Assembly (NCBI GenBank): GCA_019429365.1
Contig: JAHYJD010000019.1
Span: 1 to 42,926 of the forward strand
Source: Bacteroidales bacterium
Lineage (GTDB): Bacteria; Bacteroidota; Bacteroidia; Bacteroidales; UBA7960
Direction of reading: 5' to 3'
Length of the DNA: 42,926 bases
Shown here piece after piece: positions 6,952 to 14,920 of this stretch. A program made the translations under genes and the position numbers. Below the pieces are notes generated by a model. That model did no database searches. It saw only the letters and a program-made list of their open reading frames with translations, and was not told where the DNA came from. The stretch's first letter is position 1. Each line of letters begins with the position of its first letter.

Positions 6952-8490
6952 ATGGCCTTCACCCTCCTCGAACTGAAACTTGATACCGGCTACACCGAGC
7001 CGGAATTGCGAGCTGCAGTTGCACGGCAACTGGGGATTTCTTCCTTCAGCTTTCAGATCGAGAGCCAGAGCCTCGATGCGCGCAACAAAAGCCGCATTCA
7101 TTGGCTGGTGAGGGTAGGGGTGAGCTCGGATGAAATCACCGGAGAGGAATTTAACCCGCCTGAGGCGCTGGAGATTCTCTATAAAAAGCGAAACAAAAAA
7201 GTGCTGGTGCTGGGCAGTGGTCCGGCGGGTTTTTTTGCAGCTTTTGTGCTGCAAAAGGCCGGCTTCGACACGGTGCTGATCGAACGCGGGGCTGAAGTCA
7301 GCCATCGGGCCAGCAAGCTGCACCACTTCGAAAAGACCGGCGAATTCAGTCCGGTGGCCAACTACTCTTTTGGCGAAGGCGGCGCCGGCACCTTTTCTGA
7401 TGGCAAGCTTACCTCGCGCTCCAAGCATATCTCGAAAGAACGGGCCTTTTTCACCCAAAGCTATATTGCCGCCGGCGCACCGCCCGAGATCGCCTACCTG
7501 GCGCATCCCCACGTGGGCAGCGACAAGTTGCGGGTGGTGGTAAAAAACCTCAGGGAGCAATACCAATCCCTTGGCGGGAAAATGCTGTTCGAGACCATGC
7601 TGCATGACTTGGTGATCAGGCAGGGTGAAGTGGTAGAGGCCATCACTTCGGCAGGCACCATTGAGGCCGATTATTTTGTGCTGGCACCCGGGCATTCGGC
7701 CTATGAAACCTATCGCATGCTTATTGGGCATGGGGTGCCTTTTCGCATCAAGAACTTTGCTTTGGGCAGCCGCGCCGAGCATCCGCAATCGCTTATCAAC
7801 CGCGCCCAGTGGGGCACCGAAAAGCTGCCCGGCGTAAAGGCGGCCGAGTATCGCCTAACCTCCGAAGGCGATGGCAAGCATCCTGTTTATTCGTTTTGCA
7901 TGTGCCCAGGCGGTATGGTGGTTCCGGCAGCAACCTATGCCCATGTCAATACCGTGAATGGCATGAGTTACTACAAGCGTGCCAGCGCTTTTGCCAATGC
8001 CGCCTGCGTAACAGGGGTACATCCCAGCCAGCTCTCAGAAAAGATACAAAGTCCGCTGGATGCCCTAACCTGGCTCGAAGAACTCGAACAAACGTTTTAC
8101 CAGTTTTCTGGCGGCTATGGTGCCCCGGCCTGCACCATCAGCGATTTTCTGAAAGGCAAACTCAGCAGCCCGCTGCCAAAAAGCAGCTATCCGCTGGGAT
8201 TGCTGCCCGCCCCGTTGTGGGAATTGCTGCCGCCCCTCATTGTCAGCGCCATGCGCGAAGGCCTGAAAGACTTTTCGCGTAAGCTAAGGGGCTATGATCA
8301 GGGCATTTTGCTGGGTCTCGAAAGCAAAACCTCTTCACCCATTCAGGTGCTGCGCGAAAAAAACGGAATGGTGGAAGGCTTCGAAAACCTCTTTATGGCC
8401 GGCGAAGGCAGCGGCTACGCCGGCGGCATCGTATCCAGCGCCGCTGATGGTATACGGGTGGCTTTGAACATTTCAGAAAAAAGTGAATAA
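6952..8490 (+). CDS. FAD-dependent dehydrogenase (COG2509 type)
   Basis: 512 residues. Residues 1-75 form a small N-terminal domain typical of this family, followed by a Rossmann FAD-binding motif (VLVLGSGPAG, residues 84-93) with acidic Glu111 at the end of the second strand. FSFGEGGAGTFSDGKLTSRS-like residues and CMCPGG are family hallmarks, and the C-terminus LFMAGEGSGYAGGIVSSAADG closes the FAD site. These proteins are uncharacterised NAD(P)/FAD oxidoreductases in the cytoplasm, and no substrate can be assigned. No SD-like sequence precedes the ATG; a tandem repeat does. Confidence 0.88.
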   Translation: MAFTLLELKLDTGYTEPELRAAVARQLGISSFSFQIESQSLDARNKSRIHWLVRVGVSSDEITGEEFNPPEALEILYKKRNKKVLVLGSGPAGFFAAFVLQKAGFDTVLIERGAEVSHRASKLHHFEKTGEFSPVANYSFGEGGAGTFSDGKLTSRSKHISKERAFFTQSYIAAGAPPEIAYLAHPHVGSDKLRVVVKNLREQYQSLGGKMLFETMLHDLVIRQGEVVEAITSAGTIEADYFVLAPGHSAYETYRMLIGHGVPFRIKNFALGSRAEHPQSLINRAQWGTEKLPGVKAAEYRLTSEGDGKHPVYSFCMCPGGMVVPAATYAHVNTVNGMSYYKRASAFANAACVTGVHPSQLSEKIQSPLDALTWLEELEQTFYQFSGGYGAPACTISDFLKGKLSSPLPKSSYPLGLLPAPLWELLPPLIVSAMREGLKDFSRKLRGYDQGILLGLESKTSSPIQVLREKNGMVEGFENLFMAGEGSGYAGGIVSSAADGIRVALNISEKSE

Positions 8491-8510
8491 GTAGGTAGCG
8501 ATAGTCAAAA
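8491..8510. repeat. GTAGGTAGCG repeat at gene end, copy 1
   Basis: GTAGGTAGCGATAGTCAAAA begins right after the stop of 6952-8490. A close copy, GTAGGTAGCGGCAGTAAAA, begins at 18501 and includes the stop of ftsE. Confidence 0.5.
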
Positions 8511-8517
8511 GCGCAGG

Positions 8518-8650
8518 GCGCAGGGCAGAGGGCTCAGAGCGAAGAAGCGAGGAAGGGAAAAAGTGCCAGATTTAAGCCTTTCGTCCTGCGAAGCGGGACC
8601 GCCTGTTAGTAGCCCCGGGTCGCCCGGCGAACTAAGCACCCGGGGCTTTA
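8518..8650. repeat. Dispersed GC-rich palindromic repeat, copy 2
   Basis: Second copy of the 6243-6367 element. The core (CTTTCGTCCTGCGAAGCG onward) differs at only a few bases. The 10-bp arms AGCCCCGGGT (8611-8620) and ACCCGGGGCT (8638-8647) are unchanged, while the loop differs in length by a base or two. It lies between convergent genes. Confidence 0.8.
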
Positions 8651-8706
8651 GCTTTCTTACTCTCACACCTTCACACCCCCTCTTTCTCTTCCGTCCCTTA
8701 AGTCTC

Positions 8707-9969
8707 TTAAGTCTCCGACGAAGTCGCCGCTGCTTCCCCTGCCAGCCAGCCGGTGCTCCAGGCTATTTGCAGATTATAACCGCCGGTGTCGGCATCGAGG
8801 TCGAGGACTTCTCCGGCAAAATATAGGTTTTTAATGAGTTTCGATTCCAGGGTGGTGGGGCTGATTTCTTTGGTGCTGACTCCCCCGGCTGTGATAATGG
8901 CTTCCTTAAACGACCGGCAGCCGGTGATTTTAAAGCGCAGGTCTTTCATCAGCAGCATGGTTTTGCGGCGTAGGGCAGCCGGCAACTGGTGGCCTTCCAT
9001 TTCGGGGTCAATGGCGGTAATTTCCAGAAATACCGGTACCATGGCAGCGGGAAGCCACAGCCGCATCATATTGCTCATTTTTCTGCGGCCCTGCTCGTTG
9101 ATGTCGCGCAGCAGGCGCTTGTCGAGCTTGCCTTCATCCAGGGCGGGCTTCAGGTCGACCGACACTTCCACTTTTTTATGCTCCTTCAAAGCGGTTACCA
9201 TCAGCCGGCTCAGGGTGAGAATGATGGGCCCGGACAATCCGAAATGGGTGAAGAGCATTTCGCCAAATTCATCGGCAGCTTTTTTGCCATCGATCCAAAC
9301 GGAAGCTTTTACATTTTTCAGGCTGAGGCCCTGCATTTTTTGAGCGGCGTCACCTGCGGTTTCAAGCGGCACCAGCGATTGCTGCAATGGCACGATGCTG
9401 TGGCCGGCCTCTTCTGCCAGGCGGTAGCCATCGCCGGTTGAACCCGTGGCAGGGTAGGACTTGCCACCCGTTGCAATGATCACCTTCCCGCAAGGGATGT
9501 CCATGACTTTTTCGTTGTGCCTGAGGCGCACACCGGTGACTTTCCCGTTCTCCAGCAATAGGTTTTCCACCCTTTGATCAAAGCGTGTTTCCACCCCGTT
9601 TTTTCTAACCCAACGCATTAAAGTATCCACCACATCCACCGACTTCTGACTGGCGGGGAACACCCGGTCGCCACGTTCCACAATGGTTTCCATACCCTGA
9701 CCATTCAGCAACCGAATGATATCGTCGGTAAAGAAAGTGGCGAATGCGTGCTTGAGGAAGCGCGGATTGGGATACACCTTTTTCATGAACTCGCTGCGGG
9801 GTGCAGTATTGGTAATGTTGCAGCGGCCCTTGCCGGTGATCAGCAACTTACGGCCGGGCCGTTCGTTGCGTTCGAGCAGCAGCACCCGCGCGCCCAGCTC
9901 TGCCGCACGCCCCGCCGCCAGCAAACCCGCCGCACCGGCTCCAATCACGATAATGTCGAAAGATTTCAT
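8707..9969 (-). CDS. HI0933/BaiN-family NAD(P)/FAD-dependent flavoprotein
   Basis: 420 residues, the normal family length. The N-terminal FAD motif is IIVIGAGAAGLLAAGRAAE (GxGxxG at 10-15), followed by the family hallmark GKGRCNITN (residues 47-55). The C-terminal parts carry TAGGVSTKEI and LYFAGEVLDLDADTGGYN, the second FAD contact of this family. Members include E. coli YhiN and clostridial BaiN (bile acid reductase), but most have no known substrate. The gene is monocistronic and convergent to the flavoprotein at 6952-8490. Confidence 0.9.
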   Translation of the reverse strand: MKSFDIIVIGAGAAGLLAAGRAAELGARVLLLERNERPGRKLLITGKGRCNITNTAPRSEFMKKVYPNPRFLKHAFATFFTDDIIRLLNGQGMETIVERGDRVFPASQKSVDVVDTLMRWVRKNGVETRFDQRVENLLLENGKVTGVRLRHNEKVMDIPCGKVIIATGGKSYPATGSTGDGYRLAEEAGHSIVPLQQSLVPLETAGDAAQKMQGLSLKNVKASVWIDGKKAADEFGEMLFTHFGLSGPIILTLSRLMVTALKEHKKVEVSVDLKPALDEGKLDKRLLRDINEQGRRKMSNMMRLWLPAAMVPVFLEITAIDPEMEGHQLPAALRRKTMLLMKDLRFKITGCRSFKEAIITAGGVSTKEISPTTLESKLIKNLYFAGEVLDLDADTGGYNLQIAWSTGWLAGEAAATSSET

Positions 9970-9989
9970 GAGGGGTAAAGGTAGGAAAG

Positions 9990-10071
9990 TTTAAGGTTCA
10001 AAGTTCGATGTTTGGAGTTCCAAGTTTTGTACCCACCCCTCCTTGCCTGCAGGGAGGGGTCGGGGGTGGGT
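9990..10071. repeat. Intergenic repeat with long inverted repeat
   Basis: A run of related words (GGTTCAAAGTTCGATGTTTG and GAGTTCCAAGTTT) is followed by an imperfect palindrome of about 41 bp at 10031-10071, ACCCACCCCTCC ... GGAGGGGTCGGGGGTGGGT. Functionally it may serve as a bidirectional terminator. It resembles dispersed GC-rich palindromes common between Bacteroidota genes. Confidence 0.55.
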
Positions 10072-10079
10072 CAATATAA

Positions 10080-10112
10080 AAAACCGCCCCGGAAATACAT
10101 CCGGGACGGTTT
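10080..10112 (-). terminator. Intrinsic terminator after OPT transporter gene
   Basis: On the minus strand, stem ACCGTCCCGG / CCGGGGCGGT with an eight-base loop is followed by TTTTTTAT. It lies about 25 bp beyond the stop of 10136-12160. Confidence 0.85.
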
Positions 10113-10135
10113 GGCAGCAAAAGAAAAATAATCTT

Positions 10136-12160
10136 TTAGTGTCCTACTGATGGTGGCGGCGGGTCGTCGGGACTGCCGGCATTGCGCAGCGGGGTAATGA
10201 TCAGGTAGAGGGCTACCAGGATGATCACAATAAATCCAATGAGGAAGGTGGGGTTCTGGAAGAACGAGAACACGTTGAACATGAAGATGCCGCCAACGGC
10301 AAACATGGCCACCACAAGCCCCATAAGGGCTTCGCCCGCGATTAGTCCGGAGGCCAGCAGGATGCCCACATTTTCGGTGCGTCCCTTCTGTCCTTCGTTG
10401 AATTTGCGACGCTCACTCACCGTATTGGTGATGCCTTTGATGATACCGCCCACAAAAATGGCGAAAGTAGTGGTGAGCGGCAGGTACATACCCACACTCA
10501 CCAGCATGGGGCTCTTTACGCCCATCAGAATAAAGCCGAAGCCCATAAAGATACCCACGATGATCAGCGGCCATGCCATTTCGCCACCTACGATACCGCG
10601 TGCAAGAATGGCCATGAGGCTGGCCTGGGGTGCTGGCAGCTCCTGGCTTCCGAAACCGCCTACATAGCCTTCAACATTACCGCGTGCAATGTCGCCATCG
10701 TTCAGAATGGTAAGGATAAAGAACATAACGGCGCCAGAGGCGACCACGCCAATGATGTTTCCTATCTCCATTTTCCAGGGCGTACCGCCAAGGATATGAC
10801 CCGACTTAAGGTCCTGAAGCATCTCGCCGGCCACGGCAGCCGAAACGCAAACTATGGCCGCCACGCCCAGAACAGCAGCAACCCCTGCGTCGCCACCATC
10901 AATGCCAAGAACAACCAGCACCAGAGCGGTGATAAGCAGGGCGGTGAGCGTAAGGCCGCTCACGGGGTTGTTGGAAGAACCGATCAGGCCCACCAGGTAA
11001 CCCGAAACGGCCGCAAAGAAGAATGCCAGAATGGTCATCACAATCGCCACAACAATGGCCACCCATAAAGCGGTCTGGAAAATAAAGAAGGTGATCGCCC
11101 AGGTAAGTATGGCCACGCCAATAATACCCAGCACCACAAATCTGAAGCTGAGGTCTTTTTCAATGCGGTTGGCGGGAGCAGTACCCGAGGCAGCTTTTTT
11201 TACATCGCTAACCGAGCGCGAAATACCTTCGATAAGGCTCTTGCGCATTTTAAAGAGGGTAAAGCCTGCGCCTACAAGCATACCGCCAATAGCAATGGGC
11301 CTTACGATCCTTGACCAAACATCTTTGGCAGCACCCAGCCATTCGGCCGATGTGGCTGTTTCGGCCAGATCCATGCTGGGGCCAATAAAATAAAGGATGA
11401 TGGGCGTTAACAAACCCCAGGCAATGATACCGCCGCTGAATGCCAGTGCACCCAGGGTGGGTCCAATGATGTATCCCACACCAATGTAGGCAGGACTAAC
11501 ACCGGGCGAACCCAGGAACATACCGCCCTGACCGGTGAAGTTGCTTCCTGCAATGGTTTGCTTGCCCCAAATGATGAAATGTTCCCAGGCAGTGGAAAAA
11601 AGCTTGAATTCGGCAAGAATTTTAACCAGGGCGCCCACGATCATGGCCTGGAAAAGCCACTTGGAACCACCGGCACCGGTACGGCCGGCTTTGTGAATTT
11701 CTGCAGCAGCCACACTCTCGGGGAAGGGAAGTTCCACATCTTCTACCATAACGCGGCGCAGCAATGCCACAAACATAATGCCCAGAAAACCACCTCCAAT
11801 TAAAATCAGGGTGGAAGTCACGTAATTGCCGGGTGTGAAAAAAGGATCCCACAAGCCCGCAATGAAAAAGGCAGGAAGGGTGAAGATGGCTCCTGCGGCT
11901 ACCGACTCGCCAATGGCACCCACGGTACGTGCAAGGTTCTCTTCCAAAATGGTTCCTTTAACGATTTTCAAAAGGGCCATGCCTACTACCGCCGCAGGAT
12001 AAACCGCAGCAATGGTCATACCGGCCTTCAGGCCGAGGTAGGCATTGGCAGCCCCCAAAACAACAGACATCACAAGGCCTATTAGCAAAGCCCTCAGGGT
12101 GAATTCCTTCATGTCTGTTTCGGGAGAAACAAATGGCACAAATTGTTTTTTCTCTGTCAT
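10136..12160 (-). CDS. OPT-family oligopeptide/metal-chelate transporter
   Basis: 674 residues from the ATG at 12160, chosen because AAGGAG (minus strand, 12171-12166) lies six bases ahead. The frame also contains an ATG at 12211, which would add 17 residues without such a site. The protein begins FVSPETDMKEFTLRALLIG and has about 14-16 hydrophobic segments with family features such as AYLGLKAGMTIAAVYPAAV and LPFPESVAAAEIHKAG. Bacterial OPT proteins import oligopeptides or metal-chelate-like substrates across the inner membrane, usually with protons; the substrate here is unknown. It is divergent from the rnf operon and ends in its own terminator. Confidence 0.9.
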   Translation of the reverse strand: MTEKKQFVPFVSPETDMKEFTLRALLIGLVMSVVLGAANAYLGLKAGMTIAAVYPAAVVGMALLKIVKGTILEENLARTVGAIGESVAAGAIFTLPAFFIAGLWDPFFTPGNYVTSTLILIGGGFLGIMFVALLRRVMVEDVELPFPESVAAAEIHKAGRTGAGGSKWLFQAMIVGALVKILAEFKLFSTAWEHFIIWGKQTIAGSNFTGQGGMFLGSPGVSPAYIGVGYIIGPTLGALAFSGGIIAWGLLTPIILYFIGPSMDLAETATSAEWLGAAKDVWSRIVRPIAIGGMLVGAGFTLFKMRKSLIEGISRSVSDVKKAASGTAPANRIEKDLSFRFVVLGIIGVAILTWAITFFIFQTALWVAIVVAIVMTILAFFFAAVSGYLVGLIGSSNNPVSGLTLTALLITALVLVVLGIDGGDAGVAAVLGVAAIVCVSAAVAGEMLQDLKSGHILGGTPWKMEIGNIIGVVASGAVMFFILTILNDGDIARGNVEGYVGGFGSQELPAPQASLMAILARGIVGGEMAWPLIIVGIFMGFGFILMGVKSPMLVSVGMYLPLTTTFAIFVGGIIKGITNTVSERRKFNEGQKGRTENVGILLASGLIAGEALMGLVVAMFAVGGIFMFNVFSFFQNPTFLIGFIVIILVALYLIITPLRNAGSPDDPPPPSVGH

Positions 12161-12165
12161 GTTAG

Positions 12166-12171
12166 CTCCTT
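12166..12171 (-). promoter_or_regulatory. Shine-Dalgarno site fixing the OPT start
   Basis: AAGGAG on the minus strand, with spacing GCTAAC before the ATG at 12160. It decides between two in-frame ATGs. Strong SD sites are uncommon in this window. Confidence 0.6.
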
Positions 12172-12434
12172 TTTTATGGTTTGCGAAAAATTGTGAGAGC
12201 GAAATTGTCAATTTTTTTCATATAAACGGAACTATATTGAAAAAAAAATGCATAAAACTGCCATAAGGCTAATACCCTGAAATTTAGACAGATTCTAAAC
12301 AAGGTCGTATGTAGCTGATGTTCAGTTTTCTGCGGGGGTATAATGTAGTTATATAATTGTATTCAATTGATAAACAAGCGTTTGTGCGCCTTTAAAAAAG
12401 CGCTGCAATGCATAGCCTTTTAATTTTTGTTTTC

Positions 12435-12442
12435 TATTTTTG
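12435..12442 (+). promoter_or_regulatory. -7 promoter element for the rnf operon
   Basis: TATTTTTG matches TAnnTTTG, 83 bp upstream of the rnfB start. No good -33 element stands at the expected spacing, so this is a candidate only. Confidence 0.35.
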
Positions 12443-12524
12443 CCCCTTGTTGAGGTTATTTATTTAACAGCGCTGGTTGTTATCAGCATTAAAAGCTTTC
12501 TTTCACTAACAAAACCTTTTAAAG

Positions 12525-13388
12525 GTGAACGAAATTACCCTGATCTCCGTTGTTTCGCTGGGCGCCATCGGATCTGTGGCAGCGATCATATTATATATGG
12601 TGGCCCAGAAATTTAAAGTTATTGAAGATCCGCGCATCGACATTGTGGCCGACAAGTTGCCTGGTGCCAACTGCGGCGGCTGTGGCCTGGCGGGATGCCG
12701 TGCCCTGGCCGAAGCCATTGTAAAAGCCGAAAGCCTCGAAGGGATGAATTGCCCTCCGGGTGGCAACGAGGTAATGAAAGATATTGCCGCAGCCCTTGGT
12801 CTGGAGGCCGAAGAGCAGGATCCAATGATCGCCGTGCTGCGTTGTAATGGCAGCCGCGAAAACTCCCCGCCCAAGGTGAAATACGACAGCCATATGACCT
12901 GTGCCTTTGCTCACAGCCTGTTTGCCGGTGAGGGGGGTTGCCCGTTTGGCTGTCTTGGTTGCGGCGACTGTGTGGTGGCCTGCGCTTTTGATGCCATGTA
13001 TATGGACCCGGCCACAGGCCTGCCTGTAATCATCGACGACAAATGCGTGGCCTGCGGCGCTTGTGTGAAAGCTTGCCCGCGCAGCATTATAGAAATGCGC
13101 AAAAAAGGTAAAAAAGACCGCCGCATTTTCGTTTCGTGCATCAACAAGGAAAAAGGAGGCCCTGCCAAAAAGAACTGTGCGGTGGCCTGCATCGGTTGTG
13201 GAAAGTGCGTGAAGGAATGCAAATTCGACGCCATCACCATGGAAAACAACCTGGCCTACATTGATTTCAACAAGTGCACCCTGTGCCGCAAATGCGTGCC
13301 GGTATGCCCCACCAATGCCATCCACGAATTGAACTTCCCGCCAAGAAAACCCAAGGTGGAAGTGGCAGCGGAGACGGCTTCAGAGTAA
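12525..13388 (+). CDS. rnfB: Rnf electron transport complex subunit B
   Basis: 287 residues with a GTG start; the family N-terminus (a membrane anchor of about 25 residues) begins right there. It is followed by the [4Fe-4S] site Cys50, Cys53, Cys58 and Cys76 ([11 protein letters not shown]). Four ferredoxin-type CxxCxxCxxxC motifs follow: [33 protein letters not shown] and [11 protein letters not shown]. This is the longer RnfB form seen in Bacteroidota. RnfB takes electrons from reduced ferredoxin and passes them into the membrane complex that reduces NAD+ and exports Na+ or H+. It is the first gene of the operon; the next gene, rnfC, starts 155 bp on, after an inserted element. Confidence 0.95.
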   Translation: MNEITLISVVSLGAIGSVAAIILYMVAQKFKVIEDPRIDIVADKLPGANCGGCGLAGCRALAEAIVKAESLEGMNCPPGGNEVMKDIAAALGLEAEEQDPMIAVLRCNGSRENSPPKVKYDSHMTCAFAHSLFAGEGGCPFGCLGCGDCVVACAFDAMYMDPATGLPVIIDDKCVACGACVKACPRSIIEMRKKGKKDRRIFVSCINKEKGGPAKKNCAVACIGCGKCVKECKFDAITMENNLAYIDFNKCTLCRKCVPVCPTNAIHELNFPPRKPKVEVAAETASE

Positions 13389-13407
13389 TAATTGATTGTC
13401 GATTAAC

Positions 13408-13514
13408 GATTTGAGATTAACGATTTGCGATTTTTAGAAATTTATGGATAAAAAAGCTTTGGAAGAAAGGCTAATCAATTTTGCAGTTTTGATTAAAATC
13501 GTTAATCGTAAATC
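13408..13514. repeat. Miniature element with imperfect terminal inverted repeats between rnfB and rnfC
   Basis: A 19-bp sequence at 13408-13426, GATTTGAGATTAACGATTT, is the inverse complement of 13496-13514 with 17 of 19 positions matching. The left end carries an extra GATTAACGATT copy at 13401-13411. The same word recurs at 18626-18636. Between the arms begins the fragment of a four-helix-bundle gene. Confidence 0.5.
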
Positions 13515-13542
13515 AAAAAGAACTGTTCAAAAATATAAATAA
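13444..13542 (+). pseudogene. N-terminal relic of a four-helix-bundle (23S rRNA IVS-type) protein
   Basis: A 32-codon frame reads MDKKALEERLINFAVLIKIV, followed by N and then unrelated residues (RKSKRTVQKYK). The first 21 residues resemble the start of the four-helix-bundle/S23 family, whose members run about 115-130 residues. The rest of the family sequence (LPKT...G..L..QL.RS) is missing, and the reading passes through the right inverted repeat. It stops one base before the TTG start of rnfC. I call it a truncated relic; the family match is from memory of the motif. Confidence 0.55.
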
Positions 13543-13543
13543 G

Positions 13544-14875
13544 TTGAAAACTTTCAAGCTCGGTGGTGTTCACCCACCTGAAAACAAGTTGTCAGAGAAG
13601 GCGCCCATTGAGGTGCTTGCAATTCCGGCGGTGGTAAGCATTCCTGTGTCGCAGCATTTGGGTGCGCCGGCCAGCCCGGTGGTAGCCAAGGGCGACAAGG
13701 TAAAGACTGGACAGCTAATTGCCAAAGGCGCTGGTTTTATTTCGGCAAATATCCATTCGTCGGTTTCGGGCACTGTGGTCAAAATCGACGATATGCCCGA
13801 CAGCAGCGGCTATCGCAAAAAGGCCATCGTGATCAACGTGGAAGGCGATGAATGGGATGAAGGCATTGACCTTGGCTCCGAACTGGTAAGGGAATGCAAC
13901 CTTACTCCCCAGGAAATCACCGCCAGGGTGAACGAGAAAGGCATTGTGGGCATGGGTGGGGCTACTTTCCCTTCGCATGTGAAGCTCATGGTGCCTCCCG
14001 GCAAAAAGGCAGAGGTGCTGATCATTAATGGCGTGGAGTGCGAGCCTTATCTCACCTCCGACCATCGCCTGATGCTCGAGAAGGCTGATGAAATGCTGGT
14101 GGGCATTACCATACAGATGAAAGCCCTGGGCGTAACAAAGGCCATCATTGGCATTGAGAATAACAAGCACGACGCCATTGAGCATTTGAGCTATAAGGTA
14201 AAGGATTATCCAGGCATCAGCGTGGAGGCCCTGAAGGTACAATACCCACAGGGTGGCGAGAAGCAGCTGATCAAAGCGTTGATCAACCGCGAGGTACCTT
14301 CGGGAAAACTTCCTATAGAGGTAGGTGCTGTGGTGCACAACGTGGGCACTGCTTTCGCTGTATACGAGGCGGTGCAGAAAAACAAGCCCCTGATGGAAAG
14401 GGTAGTTACCGTTACCGGGAAAAACCTGAAAAAGCCATCCAACTTTCTGGTGCGCATAGGCACCCCGGTAAGCGAGTTGATTGAAGCGGCCGGCGGATTA
14501 CCCACGGATACCGGCAAGGTAGTGAATGGCGGACCCATGATGGGCAAGGCCATTACAAACCTTGAGGTGCCGGTGACCAAAGGTACCAGCGGCATCCTGA
14601 TTTTCCCCGAAAGGGAAGCCGCGCGTAAACCTGTGCAGAACTGTATCCGGTGCGCCCGCTGCCTGAATGTGTGCCCCATGGGCCTGGAGCCTTATCTGCT
14701 TTCCGTTCTGGCCGACAAGAAACGCTTGGAAGAATGTGAAGTCGAGCGCATAATGGACTGCATAGAATGCGGTTCCTGCCTGTATATCTGCCCTTCGGGC
14801 CGTCCGCTGCTCGACCAGATTCGCGTGGGCAAGGCCGAGGTGGGCAGCATGATTCGCAAGCGCTCGCAGCATTAA
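13544..14875 (+). CDS. rnfC: Rnf electron transport complex subunit C
   Basis: 443 residues, typical for RnfC. The start is TTG: the family N-terminus (KTFKLGGVHPPENK) begins there, and the frame upstream has no ATG before an in-frame stop. The NADH/FMN-binding region includes VGMGGATFPSH (residues 135-145). Two [4Fe-4S] motifs lie near the C-terminus: Cys367, 370, 373 and 377 (CIRCARCLNVC) and Cys406, 409, 412 and 416 (CIECGSCLYIC). RnfC reduces NAD+ on the cytoplasmic face. The non-ATG start directly after an inserted relic suggests that the original start region was altered. Confidence 0.95.
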   Translation: MKTFKLGGVHPPENKLSEKAPIEVLAIPAVVSIPVSQHLGAPASPVVAKGDKVKTGQLIAKGAGFISANIHSSVSGTVVKIDDMPDSSGYRKKAIVINVEGDEWDEGIDLGSELVRECNLTPQEITARVNEKGIVGMGGATFPSHVKLMVPPGKKAEVLIINGVECEPYLTSDHRLMLEKADEMLVGITIQMKALGVTKAIIGIENNKHDAIEHLSYKVKDYPGISVEALKVQYPQGGEKQLIKALINREVPSGKLPIEVGAVVHNVGTAFAVYEAVQKNKPLMERVVTVTGKNLKKPSNFLVRIGTPVSELIEAAGGLPTDTGKVVNGGPMMGKAITNLEVPVTKGTSGILIFPEREAARKPVQNCIRCARCLNVCPMGLEPYLLSVLADKKRLEECEVERIMDCIECGSCLYICPSGRPLLDQIRVGKAEVGSMIRKRSQH

Positions 14876-14920
14876 CAAAAGAAAATTATTGCACAAAATA
14901 TCATTGCAAAGAACAAACCT

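Larger units (their letters stand above)
12161..12524. other. Divergent control region between OPT gene and rnfB
   Basis: This 364-bp gene-free stretch holds the SD of the OPT gene (12166-12170) on its left and the rnf promoter candidate at 12435-12442. The middle is AT-rich with no convincing ORF, and I see no riboswitch-like structure or long repeat. Confidence 0.5.

Noticed and set aside
6895-7788. 297-codon minus-strand frame opposite the FAD dehydrogenase
   Set aside because: It is a mirror of a well-supported plus-strand gene with clear FAD motifs, and its protein has no recognisable features.
12161-12211. Earlier ATG for the OPT transporter
   Set aside because: It lacks an SD, whereas the inner ATG at 12160 has AAGGAG six bases ahead and gives the usual family N-terminus.
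12591-13325. 244-codon minus-strand frame opposite rnfB
   Set aside because: It is a shadow frame; the cysteine motifs of RnfB on the plus strand are unambiguous.
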